A DNA stretch of 8,474 nucleotides from an uncultured Bacteroidales bacterium (GTDB lineage: Bacteria > Bacteroidota > Bacteroidia > Bacteroidales > Muribaculaceae), in the NCBI GenBank assembly GCA_947177325.1, contig CAMWUH010000077.1, forward strand, positions 1 to 8,474. The letters run 5' to 3'. Position 1 is the stretch's first letter. Every line of letters starts with the position of its first letter. The notes under the pieces were generated by a model. It was not told the origin of the DNA. It worked only from the letters and a program-made list of their open reading frames with translations, and searched no databases. Shown one piece after another: positions 1 through 6,633 of the stretch. A program made the position numbers and the translations under genes.

Positions 1-677
1 AGTGCATAGAAGCCATGCCTTTGAGGGGGAGGTAGTAGTTCATGATGGAGAACATACCTTTCTTCATTTCACCACCATACCATGTGTTGATGATGATTTG
101 CATTTTCTGAGTGAGGTTGAAAGCAACGCAAGTTTCAGAATTGATGCCGAGTTCTTTCCAGTTTTCAACTTTAGCTTTGGAAGCGTTGAGAACCACAAAG
201 TCAGGAGTGAAGTTTTTGAGCTCTTCTTCGGTGGGACGGATAAACATGTTGGTCACGAAGTGAGCCTGCCAAGCAACTTCAACGATGAAGCGAACTGCCA
301 GGCGGGTGTCGGGGTTAGTGCCGCAGAATGCGTCAACCACATACAAAGGTTTGTTTGACAATTCTTTGTCGGCGATTTTCTTGAGTTCGTCCCAAGTTTT
401 TTCGCTGATGGGTTTGTTGTCGTTTTTGTATTCGTCTGAAGTCCACCAGATAGTGTCTTTTGACACAGCGTCTTCAATGAAGAATTTATCTTTGGGAGAG
501 CGGCCGGTGTAGATACCGGTCATAACGTTAACTGCGCCGAGCTCTGTTTCCTGGCCTTTTTCGTAGCCTTCGAGATTTGATTTGGTCTCGTCGTTGAAGA
601 GCTGCTCATAAGAGGGGTTGTGGATAATCTCCGGAGTGCCGGTGATACCATACTGAGTTAAATCGATTTTGCTCATT
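1..677 (-). CDS. pckA: Phosphoenolpyruvate carboxykinase (ATP), N-terminal 225 residues, cut by the window edge
   Basis: Cytosolic enzyme interconverting oxaloacetate + ATP and PEP + CO2 + ADP. In fermenting Bacteroidetes it usually works towards oxaloacetate, feeding malate, fumarate and succinate (family knowledge). The frame was read on the reverse complement from the ATG at 677 and stays open to base 3, giving 225 codons. Visible family signatures are MTGIYTGRSPKDKF at residues 52-65 (the Arg of TGRSPKDK binds substrate), VDAFCGTNPDTRLAVRF at 114-130, and ETCVAFNLTQ followed by NTWYGGEMKKGMFS at 181-210, where the Tyr and the second Lys match substrate and metal ligands. The last visible residues, LPLKGMASMH, lead straight into the CSAN segment before the kinase P-loop, which lies beyond the left edge together with the C-terminal half. 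The start MSKIDLTQYGI fits the usual length before TGRSPKDK. No truncation or frameshift is visible. It is transcribed away from rlmN, with its own promoter candidate near 824-831. Confidence 0.97.
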
Positions 678-733
678 GTGTGGTTGTTTTAAAAATTGGA
701 TTGTATGTTAATTATTTATTGTTTTTGAATAGT

Positions 734-753
734 CTGTGAGATAGCTGTGAGAT
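734..753 (-). repeat. Tandem 9-bp direct repeat in the pckA leader
   Basis: CTGTGAGAT occurs at 734-742 and again at 745-753 on the plus strand, separated by AG. The period is therefore 11 bases, about one helical turn. The repeat lies between the predicted transcription start and the pckA ATG, so it could bind a regulator on DNA or a factor on the leader RNA. Chance is also possible for a repeat this short. Confidence 0.5.
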
Positions 754-823
754 TTCCTGAACCGCCGGAGGGAAAACTCCCCCGTTTTTGACGGTATAAC
801 AACCTGATTCCACAACTTTGCTA

Positions 824-831
824 CAAAGATA
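824..831 (-). promoter_or_regulatory. Candidate -7 box of the pckA promoter
   Basis: The plus strand reads CAAAGATA, so the minus strand reads TATCTTTG, an exact match to the Bacteroidetes -7 consensus TANNTTTG. Transcription would begin roughly at 815-818 and give a pckA leader of about 140 bases. No good TTTG -33 box lies 19-21 bases upstream. The box also forms half of a small palindrome, CTTTG-cta-CAAAG, at 816-828. Confidence 0.55.
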
Positions 832-937
832 CAAGGAATTTGTGGATTTTTAATAATTAATTAAAGAAATTTTTCCGTATTAATCTTTTTTAATTAAATC
901 TCCCCCTTTTCCGTGCCCTCCAACCGCCGATTATGAT

Positions 938-945
938 CAACTTTG
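938..945 (+). promoter_or_regulatory. Weak candidate -7 box of the rlmN promoter
   Basis: CAACTTTG is followed by CAAAAGTAAATTAAA. It matches the TTTG half of the Bacteroidetes -7 element but has C instead of T at the first position. It sits 45 bases before the rlmN ATG, a normal distance. No convincing -33 TTTG was found at the proper spacing. Confidence 0.35.
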
Positions 946-990
946 CAAAAGTAAATTAAATATAAGTAGACGTAGATATATATTCAGTTT

Positions 991-2076
991 ATGAGCGACA
1001 GTGTTATCAACCCGGCAGGCGGCGATGCCATGAAAACTCCCCTGATTGGCCTAACGGCCGAGCAGCTTCGCGATGTGGCCGTAGCTGCCGGTGCAAAACC
1101 ATTTGCCGGAAAGCAGATTGCCAAATGGATTTATGAGCGCCGCGCTACCTCCATCGACGCTATGACCGACCTCTCGCTCGCCGTGCGTGAGCGCTTGAAG
1201 GAGAGCTACACCGTAGGGCGCCGTGAGCCGATAGGCAAAGCCGTCTCGACCGACGGCACTGTGAAATATCTTTTTGCAGGTGTCAAGGGTCGCGACATAG
1301 AGGCCGTTTATATCCCTGACCGTGACCGGGCAACGCTATGCGTGTCGTCGCAAGCCGGCTGCCGGATGGGGTGCAAGTTTTGCATGACAGGCCGCTACGG
1401 GCTGCAAGGTAACCTTACGGCCGGCGACGTTATCAATCAGGTGCTCTCGGTAGATGGCAGCGAGGAGCTGACCAACATAGTCTTTATGGGCATGGGAGAG
1501 CCGCTCGACAACATCGATGCCGTGATGACCGCCATTGAGATACTGACTGCCTCATGGGGCCTCGCCTGGAGCCCGAAACGCATAACCGTTTCATCTATCG
1601 GCCGATTGAAAGAGCTTGCTCGCTTGCTCCGCGAAACGAAGGTCCACATAGCCATTTCGCTCCACGTGCCTTTCAGCGACGAGCGGCGACGATTGATGCC
1701 CGTCGAAGCGGCCTATCCCATTACCGACGTAGTTGCGCTTCTGCGTCAGGAAGATTGGAGCCATCAGCGCAGGCTGTCGTTTGAATACATAATGTGGCGC
1801 GACGTCAACGACTCCCTCCGCTACGCTGCCGCTCTGGCCAAGCTGATTGGCGGCATGGAGTGCAGGGTCAACCTCATTCGCTTCCACGCGATCCCCGACA
1901 GTGACCTGCGACCCGCCTCGCGCCCGACCATGGAGGCTTTCCGCGACTATCTTTCGGCCCGGGGAATCACCACCACTATCCGTGCCTCGCGTGGCGAAGA
2001 CATCATGGCCGCCTGCGGCATGCTCGCCGGCGGAGCCGACAAACCCGAATCGGCTGATACCGCTCCTCTCAGCTAA
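991..2076 (+). CDS. rlmN: Dual-specificity 23S rRNA A2503 / tRNA A37 C2-methyltransferase RlmN (radical SAM)
   Basis: Cytosolic radical-SAM enzyme that methylates C2 of A2503 in 23S rRNA and, in many bacteria, A37 of some tRNAs, tuning peptidyl-transferase accuracy. The protein has 361 residues, about the family norm. The 4Fe-4S motif CxxxCxxC is CRMGCKFC, with Cys124, Cys128 and Cys131. GMGEP at 167-171 is the SAM-binding motif. Cys342 in RGEDIMAACGMLAG matches the Cys that carries the methyl intermediate (Cys355 in E. coli), so the enzyme looks catalytically complete. RATLCVSSQAGC at 113-124 and SLHVPF at 223-228 are also family-typical. The absence of any Cfr-like change plus a normal housekeeping context favours RlmN over Cfr. 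The ATG at 991 opens the frame. An in-frame ATG at 1030 (MKTPLIGLTAEQL) is equally credible, because the first 13 residues match nothing conserved. It is probably the first gene of the five-gene plus-strand unit. Confidence 0.96.
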   Translation: MSDSVINPAGGDAMKTPLIGLTAEQLRDVAVAAGAKPFAGKQIAKWIYERRATSIDAMTDLSLAVRERLKESYTVGRREPIGKAVSTDGTVKYLFAGVKGRDIEAVYIPDRDRATLCVSSQAGCRMGCKFCMTGRYGLQGNLTAGDVINQVLSVDGSEELTNIVFMGMGEPLDNIDAVMTAIEILTASWGLAWSPKRITVSSIGRLKELARLLRETKVHIAISLHVPFSDERRRLMPVEAAYPITDVVALLRQEDWSHQRRLSFEYIMWRDVNDSLRYAAALAKLIGGMECRVNLIRFHAIPDSDLRPASRPTMEAFRDYLSARGITTTIRASRGEDIMAACGMLAGGADKPESADTAPLS

Positions 2077-2115
2077 CCAATCATTAACTCCTAACTTCGC
2101 TAAAACATAAGAAAC

Positions 2116-2505
2116 ATGAAGAAATATCTCTACCTGCTGACGGTCATCGCATTGGTTTTGCCGATGGCCTTAAACGCCAAATCACATATCAAGTTTGACA
2201 ATAAAAGCCACGATTTCGGCACCATTCGCGAAGATGGCGGCCCGGCTACCTGCGAGTTCACCTTTGTCAACGATGGCGACGAGCCGCTGGTGATTATCGA
2301 CGCTAAGGCCGAATGTGGATGCACAAGCCCCGAAATCCCGCTTCAACCCATTGCCCCCGGCAAGTCGGGCAAAGTCAAAGTGACCTACAACCCCGATGGC
2401 CGCCCCGGCGAATTTGTCAAGAATGTCAAAGTCAGCACCAACGATCCCAAAAACAAAAAACTGCGACTGAAAATTTCGGGCAATGTTGTGCCCCGTCAGC
2501 ACTAA
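2116..2505 (+). CDS. Exported single-domain DUF1573 protein
   Basis: Small exported protein of 129 residues. Residues 1-21 form a signal peptide: Lys-Lys, a hydrophobic core, and a probable signal peptidase I site after ALNA. No lipobox cysteine follows, so it is probably periplasmic rather than a lipoprotein. The rest is one DUF1573 domain, an Ig-like beta-sandwich related to ASH/MSP domains. Hallmarks are HDFGTIREDGG at 32-42, CGCTSP at 67-72, the IAPGKSGKVKVTYNP turn at 79-93, and the closing strands LRLKISGNVVP. Such proteins are abundant in Bacteroidales, and their role is not established; the conserved Cys-x-Cys could form a disulfide or bind metal (inference). It starts 39 bases after rlmN and ends 15 bases before a longer relative, so co-transcription is likely. 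TAACTTCG at 2092-2099 resembles a -7 box but would leave an implausibly short leader. Confidence 0.88.
   Translation: MKKYLYLLTVIALVLPMALNAKSHIKFDNKSHDFGTIREDGGPATCEFTFVNDGDEPLVIIDAKAECGCTSPEIPLQPIAPGKSGKVKVTYNPDGRPGEFVKNVKVSTNDPKNKKLRLKISGNVVPRQH
2314..2330 (+). repeat. 17-bp repeat shared by the two DUF1573 genes (copy 1)
   Basis: TGTGGATGCACAAGCCC is identical here and at 2761-2777. Both copies encode Cys-Gly-Cys-Thr-Ser-Pro, so this is a coding repeat within homologous domains. Exact nucleotide identity at the wobble positions suggests fairly recent duplication, gene conversion or shared constraint. Confidence 0.8.
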
Positions 2506-2520
2506 TCCCCTCCGTCGGCC

Positions 2521-3636
2521 ATGAAAAAACTGATAGCCACCGTAGTTATAGCCGTAGCCATTCCGGTCATGAGCTTTGCTTCAGCCTCTGAACGAAAAGT
2601 TAAAGAGGGGGAGGGCAGAGGCAAATCCACCGCTATTGAATGGCTCTCGGAGCGCCATGATTTCGGCGCTTTCGATGAGGATGGCGGCCCCGTCAGCTGC
2701 ACATTCACTATGTTCAACAATTCGGCCCAACCGGTGTCGATCATTTCGGCCAGGGCTTCTTGTGGATGCACAAGCCCGTCGTATCCTCGCCGCGCCATAG
2801 CTCCCGGCGACTCCGCTGAAATCAAGGTTACATATAATCCGGCCGGACGTCCGGGGCGCTTCGATAAAAATGTGAAAGTAAAACTGTCGGATAATTCAGC
2901 CGTAGCGGTGCTCCACATCGTGGGCGTGGTTATCGGCAACCCCAAGTCGCTGAGCAGTCGCTATCCAATCGAAGCTGCTCCGCTCAGACTGCGCACCGAG
3001 ATGCTCCCCTACGGCCCGCTGACCGGCGCGAGAGCCAAGTCAGAGTTCTTCGAGGTTTACAACGCTTCGCCCGACTCGGTTACCCCTCAGTGGGTCAACG
3101 TGCCTGACTATATCAACGTGGCTTCCACCACCCCGACAGTGCCCCCCGGCGAGCAAATTGCCTACGCCTTGACGCTCTACCCCTCCAAGTTGAAAACCTA
3201 CGGTCTGGTCACCGATTCGCTCCAATTTGTTCCCGCTCCCGGTGCCACCCCGGTAACCATCGAGATTCTGGCCAATATCAAGGAAGATTTCTCCCGACTC
3301 ACCCCGGGCCAGCGCATGAACGCACCCGTGGCCTCGCTTTCAACCGAGAATATCGACTTGGGCGCCATGAATCCGGGTGCAGAGCCGGCGCATGCTTCGT
3401 TCACCATCACCAATCGCGGCAAGTCGCCTCTGATAATACGCCGCATTTATTCGCTCGATCCCGGCGTTGAAATCGCTTGCAAGGTCACTTCCATAAAGAA
3501 AGGGAAATCGGCGCGTGTCGACGTTACCATCCTCCCCTCGGCGGTGACCGACGGGATGGTCAACGCCCGCATCTCCGTTATCACCTCCGACCCCGCCAAT
3601 CCGGAGCAAACCGTTCGCATCACCGGCTACTATTAA
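2521..3636 (+). CDS. Exported multi-domain DUF1573 / Ig-like protein
   Basis: Exported protein of 371 residues. Residues 1-20 or so form a signal peptide (MKKLIATVVIAVAIPVMSFA), again without a lipobox. Residues about 38-137 are a DUF1573 domain close to the preceding gene: HDFGAFDEDGGPVSC at 46-60, CGCTSP at 81-86 and IAPGDSAEIKVTYNPAGRPG at 93-112. Residues about 140-255 look like a second Ig-like beta domain without the Cys motif, with PPGEQIAYALTLYP at 208-221. Residues about 270-371 form a further DUF1573-like domain (NIDLGAMNPG, FTITNRGKSPLIIRRI, then ITSDPANPEQTVRITGYY). There the CGCT motif is lost, leaving one Cys at 320. No function is known; a structural or binding role in the periplasm is inferred. 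Shared gene order and local DNA identity suggest that it arose by duplication of the shorter gene, or vice versa, with added domains. Confidence 0.87.
   Translation: MKKLIATVVIAVAIPVMSFASASERKVKEGEGRGKSTAIEWLSERHDFGAFDEDGGPVSCTFTMFNNSAQPVSIISARASCGCTSPSYPRRAIAPGDSAEIKVTYNPAGRPGRFDKNVKVKLSDNSAVAVLHIVGVVIGNPKSLSSRYPIEAAPLRLRTEMLPYGPLTGARAKSEFFEVYNASPDSVTPQWVNVPDYINVASTTPTVPPGEQIAYALTLYPSKLKTYGLVTDSLQFVPAPGATPVTIEILANIKEDFSRLTPGQRMNAPVASLSTENIDLGAMNPGAEPAHASFTITNRGKSPLIIRRIYSLDPGVEIACKVTSIKKGKSARVDVTILPSAVTDGMVNARISVITSDPANPEQTVRITGYY
2761..2777 (+). repeat. 17-bp repeat shared by the two DUF1573 genes (copy 2)
   Basis: Second copy of TGTGGATGCACAAGCCC, 447 bases downstream of the first and in the equivalent position of the second DUF1573 gene. 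A further similar stretch, GATGGCGGCCC, occurs in both genes about 75-90 bases before the repeat. Confidence 0.8.
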
Positions 3637-3674
3637 AACTAACCTGACTTTTACCTGATATTAATACCTGCCCA

Positions 3675-4766
3675 ATGGAACATCCCGAAAACGACTCTCA
3701 ATATGCCGGCCTGACCGTTAATTCAGGCGTGACCTCCCAGCCTACTGTCAATCCCTATTTTCGCCCTCGCCGCAAGCCGATGCCGTCGGTAGCGGAGATG
3801 GTGGAGGGAATTTTGCGCGGCGACATTACGATGCTTTCGCGTGCCGTTACGCTCGTTGAGAGCGTTAACCCCGACCATTACGCGCTGGCTCAGGAGATTA
3901 TCGAAAAATGCCTCCCATCGTCGGGCCGCTCTCGCCGCATCGGTATCACCGGTGTGCCGGGCGCCGGTAAGTCTACGTCAATCGATATTTTCGGTCGCCA
4001 CGTGCTCAGCCGCGGCGGCAAACTCGCTGTGCTCGCTATCGACCCTTCAAGCGAGCGCACCAAAGGCTCTATCCTCGGCGACAAAACCCGCATGGAGAAG
4101 CTCTCGACCCACCCCTCTGCTTTCATTCGCCCTTCACCATCGGCCGGCTCCCTCGGCGGAGTGGCTCGCAAAACTCGTGAAACCATTGTGCTCTGCGAAG
4201 CTGCCGGCTACAACAACATTTTTGTTGAAACCGTGGGTGTAGGGCAGAGCGAAACCGCCGTTCACTCTATGGTCGATTTCTTTCTGCTTATTCAGCTTGC
4301 CGGCACAGGCGATGAACTTCAAGGCATCAAACGCGGCATCATGGAGATGGCCGACGGTATAGTTATCAACAAAGCCGACGGTGATAACGTAGGGCCCGCT
4401 CAGTTGGCTCAAGCCCAATTCCGCTCGGCTCTCCGTCTGTTCCCCCCGACCGAGTCGGGCTGGCAGCCCGAAGTGCTAACCTATTCAGGCTACTTTGAGC
4501 TCGGTATCCCCGAAATCTGGGATATGATTGACCGCTACTTCGCCCACGTCGACGCCAATGGCTATTTTGAGCGCAAGCGAATGCAGCAGGCCCGCTATTG
4601 GATGTATGAAACCATCGACGAGCGCCTCCGTCGCGACTTCTACGACGACCCTGCCATTGCCGTTGAACTGGCAGGACTGGAGCAGAAAGTTCTCGCTAAC
4701 CGCGTATCGTCGTTCATAGCCGCCCGCGACATCCTTAACCGCTATTTCGCAACCCGCCAAAAATAA
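3675..4766 (+). CDS. meaB: Methylmalonyl-CoA mutase-associated GTPase MeaB (ArgK family)
   Basis: G3E-family P-loop GTPase that guards B12-dependent methylmalonyl-CoA mutase, gating cofactor loading and protecting or reactivating the enzyme (family knowledge). The Walker A loop is GVPGAGKST at residues 93-101. DPSSERTKGSILGDKTRM at 123-140 is the family's Mg/switch segment, ETVGVGQSE at 185-193 carries the G3 region, and NKAD at 232-235 gives guanine specificity. IRPSPSAGSLGGVARKTRE at 151-169 is characteristic of MeaB/ArgK. The helical C-terminus (about 297-363) matches the dimerisation arm. The length of 363 residues is close to the family norm; residues 1-35 are a variable, Pro-rich, probably disordered lead. 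The mutase genes are not within this window. In Bacteroidales the mutase makes propionate from succinate, so MeaB functionally links to the pathway fed by pckA. It starts 38 bases after the DUF1573 gene, consistent with one operon. The old name ArgK (arginine transport kinase) is misleading. Confidence 0.95.
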   Translation: MEHPENDSQYAGLTVNSGVTSQPTVNPYFRPRRKPMPSVAEMVEGILRGDITMLSRAVTLVESVNPDHYALAQEIIEKCLPSSGRSRRIGITGVPGAGKSTSIDIFGRHVLSRGGKLAVLAIDPSSERTKGSILGDKTRMEKLSTHPSAFIRPSPSAGSLGGVARKTRETIVLCEAAGYNNIFVETVGVGQSETAVHSMVDFFLLIQLAGTGDELQGIKRGIMEMADGIVINKADGDNVGPAQLAQAQFRSALRLFPPTESGWQPEVLTYSGYFELGIPEIWDMIDRYFAHVDANGYFERKRMQQARYWMYETIDERLRRDFYDDPAIAVELAGLEQKVLANRVSSFIAARDILNRYFATRQK

Positions 4767-4814
4767 ACTATTTACGATACGTTTCCTGCCGTAGCTTCAC
4801 CCCAATGTCTTGTC

Positions 4815-6512
4815 ATGAACAACCCCTTTTGCTACACTCCCTCACCGGCATGCATCGAGATTTACCGTAATCTCTGCGAGCGCATCGAGGCTATGGGCCG
4901 AAGCCCGCTGCCTTCCGACAAGGCGATGTATGGCGAATTTCATCAGGGCAAAATGTTAGGGGTAATGATAGCTGAAGATGCTGCGGGCAGGCGATATGAG
5001 TTGTGTGCCTTCTCCGGCCAGTTAGGGGTAGGGGGCTTCCATTGCGATGGCTTCGTCGGGCCGGTGTTTGACTATCTTGCCCCCAACGGTTATTTCAAGA
5101 CCCGCGAAGCTGAAATCACGCTTCAAAATCTCCGTATCGAGGCCTTTCAGAAGGATATGGTGGCTGTTTGTGAAGCCGAGTACCTTGCTGAAAAAGAGCG
5201 GCACGATGCTCGGCTGGAGCAATTCAGGCTGCAAATTCGCCAATCCAAGCAGGCGCGCGACGCTGAACGTTCCCGAGGTCCGGTCGATGAGGTTAGGAAT
5301 GCTCAATTGATTAAGCAAAGTCAGTTTGAAAAAGCCGAGTTGCGACGCCTTAAGCAGTCGGCGGCTGAATCGTTTGCTCCTTTGGCTTCGCGGCTTCAAA
5401 ATTGCCGAGAGGAGTTGGAACGGATGAAGCTGCAGCGTCGGGCCGACTCCGTGGCGCTCCAGCAATGGCTGTTTGATAATTTCCAAGTGCTCGACGCTCG
5501 CGGTGAAAGCCGTAGTTTGAGCCGGATATTTGCCGACACTCCTATGGGTGTGCCCCCATCGGGCACAGGCGAATGTTGTGCTCCCAAACTCCTGCAAGAG
5601 GCCTATCGCCGCAGGTTGACTCCCGTTGAGATGGCAGAATTTTGGTATGGCAGCCCCAAGGATGGTGAGCTCCGTATTCATGGCAATCATTACCCGGCGT
5701 GCCGTGGTAAGTGTGGCCCGTTGTTGAGGTGGATGCTGCAGGGATTGCCATTGGATATTCCTCTCAACGACGACTGCTTTGCCGCAGCCCATGTTGAGCC
5801 TCAGATACTGTTTGAAAACGAATGGTTTTGCATCGTCAATAAGCCTTCAGGCATGCTTTCCGTGCCGGGCAAGGGGAGAGCGCAATCGCTTGAGCATTGG
5901 CTCATTGAGCGGTATGGCGCTGACCGGGAAGTGAAAATGGCCCATCGACTCGACCAAGACACCTCCGGCCTTATCGTAGCCGCCTTCGGCGCTCAGTCGC
6001 TCAAAGTATTGCAATCGCTCTTCGCTTCCGGCCAAGTCAGCAAAGAATATGAAGCGATAGTTTGCGGCGATTATCGCGCCTGCGGAATTTCGCCGAAAGG
6101 CAACATTTCATTGCCAATCGCTCCCGATCTGCTCGATCGCCCTCGCCAGCGAGTTGACACCGTTAATGGTCGTCGGGCCGTGACCGATTATGAGTTTCAG
6201 GGAGTTGAAAATGGCAACAGCCGAGTGATTTTCCGCCCCTTGACCGGTCGCACCCATCAACTGCGCGTCCACTCAGCCTCCCCCCAGGGTCTCGGCATGC
6301 CCATTCTTGGCGACCGCCTTTACGCAGCAAACGCCTATACCTCAGCGGTTGAAGACCGGTTTTCTCCCAACTTCTCAGCGGCTTCCTCACCGACCGTTTC
6401 CACTGTAAACCCACAATCCACCGTGCGCCTCCACCTTCATGCACGCTCACTTCATTTCACCTTCCCCCTCACCGGGCAAACCTACCGCTTCTCCATCCCA
6501 ACCCCCTTCTAA
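4815..6512 (+). CDS. Long-form RluA-family RNA pseudouridine synthase with N-terminal extension
   Basis: Cytosolic enzyme predicted to turn specific uridines in rRNA or tRNA into pseudouridine. The C-terminal half (about 328-565) is the RluA catalytic domain. FCIVNKPSGMLSVPGKG at 338-354 is motif I, HRLDQDTSGLIV at 377-388 is motif II with catalytic Asp380, and RPLTGRTHQLRVH at 474-486 is motif III, followed by ILGDRLY and RLHLHARSLHFTFP. Between those last two motifs lies an extra Ser/Ala/Thr/Pro-rich stretch of about 30 residues (506-536). The N-terminal half is not an S4 domain. It contains YELCAFSGQLG and DGFVGPVFDYL near 61-88, a charged probable coiled coil at about 100-212, and a Cys-rich part with GECCAPKLLQEAY at 252-264, AEFWYG at 274-279 and YPACRGKC at 293-300. 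Long proteins with this architecture occur in Bacteroidetes and some Proteobacteria; the target uridine is unclear. It starts 48 bases after meaB. The ATG at 4805 is out of frame. Confidence 0.92.
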   Translation: MNNPFCYTPSPACIEIYRNLCERIEAMGRSPLPSDKAMYGEFHQGKMLGVMIAEDAAGRRYELCAFSGQLGVGGFHCDGFVGPVFDYLAPNGYFKTREAEITLQNLRIEAFQKDMVAVCEAEYLAEKERHDARLEQFRLQIRQSKQARDAERSRGPVDEVRNAQLIKQSQFEKAELRRLKQSAAESFAPLASRLQNCREELERMKLQRRADSVALQQWLFDNFQVLDARGESRSLSRIFADTPMGVPPSGTGECCAPKLLQEAYRRRLTPVEMAEFWYGSPKDGELRIHGNHYPACRGKCGPLLRWMLQGLPLDIPLNDDCFAAAHVEPQILFENEWFCIVNKPSGMLSVPGKGRAQSLEHWLIERYGADREVKMAHRLDQDTSGLIVAAFGAQSLKVLQSLFASGQVSKEYEAIVCGDYRACGISPKGNISLPIAPDLLDRPRQRVDTVNGRRAVTDYEFQGVENGNSRVIFRPLTGRTHQLRVHSASPQGLGMPILGDRLYAANAYTSAVEDRFSPNFSAASSPTVSTVNPQSTVRLHLHARSLHFTFPLTGQTYRFSIPTPF

Positions 6513-6586
6513 CCGCATTTCTCAAGCCTATTTCATCCACTTCATCCATTTTAACTGCGTTATGGAATTGTTAAGTCAGAAATAAT

Positions 6587-6594
6587 TATCTTTG
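6587..6594 (+). promoter_or_regulatory. Bacteroidetes -7 box upstream of the HTH/beta gene
   Basis: TATCTTTG matches TANNTTTG exactly and lies 40 bases before the ATG at 6634. A possible -33 element is ATTG at 6567-6570, but its 16-base spacer is shorter than the usual 19-21. The box decides the start of the downstream gene: an alternative TTG start at 6592 would lie inside the promoter and could not be on the transcript. Confidence 0.65.
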
Positions 6595-6633
6595 TGGGAA
6601 ATTTTTTTGAACCGACTTCTTTATCGTGTGACT

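Larger units (their letters stand above)
678..990. other. Divergent pckA / rlmN intergenic region
   Basis: This stretch has no coding frame that resembles a protein. It is AT-rich, in contrast to the GC-richer genes either side. It holds a candidate pckA promoter, a long pckA leader of about 140 bases with a tandem 9-bp repeat, and a weaker rlmN promoter candidate around 938-945. No tRNA or strong terminator hairpin was seen. A short weak hairpin (TTTCC at 753-757 with GGAAA at 771-775) is too small to call. Confidence 0.7.

Noticed and set aside
2..358. 118-codon open frame on the plus strand
   Set aside because: It is the antisense shadow of pckA, whose conserved motifs are read on the minus strand across the same bases.
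2092..2099. Internal promoter TAACTTCG before the first DUF1573 gene
   Set aside because: One mismatch in the key TTTG and too close to the ATG at 2116 to leave a normal leader; operon read-through is simpler.
5022..5792. 256-codon open frame on the minus strand
   Set aside because: It lies wholly inside the RluA-type gene in antisense, has no recognisable domain, and the opposite strand carries clear family motifs.
6513..6586. Terminator after the RluA-type gene
   Set aside because: Only a short tandem TTCATCCA and a weak distant pairing were seen; no stable hairpin plus T-tract.
6592..6633. Upstream TTG start adding 14 residues to the HTH/beta protein
   Set aside because: The TTG lies within the TATCTTTG promoter box, upstream of any likely transcription start.
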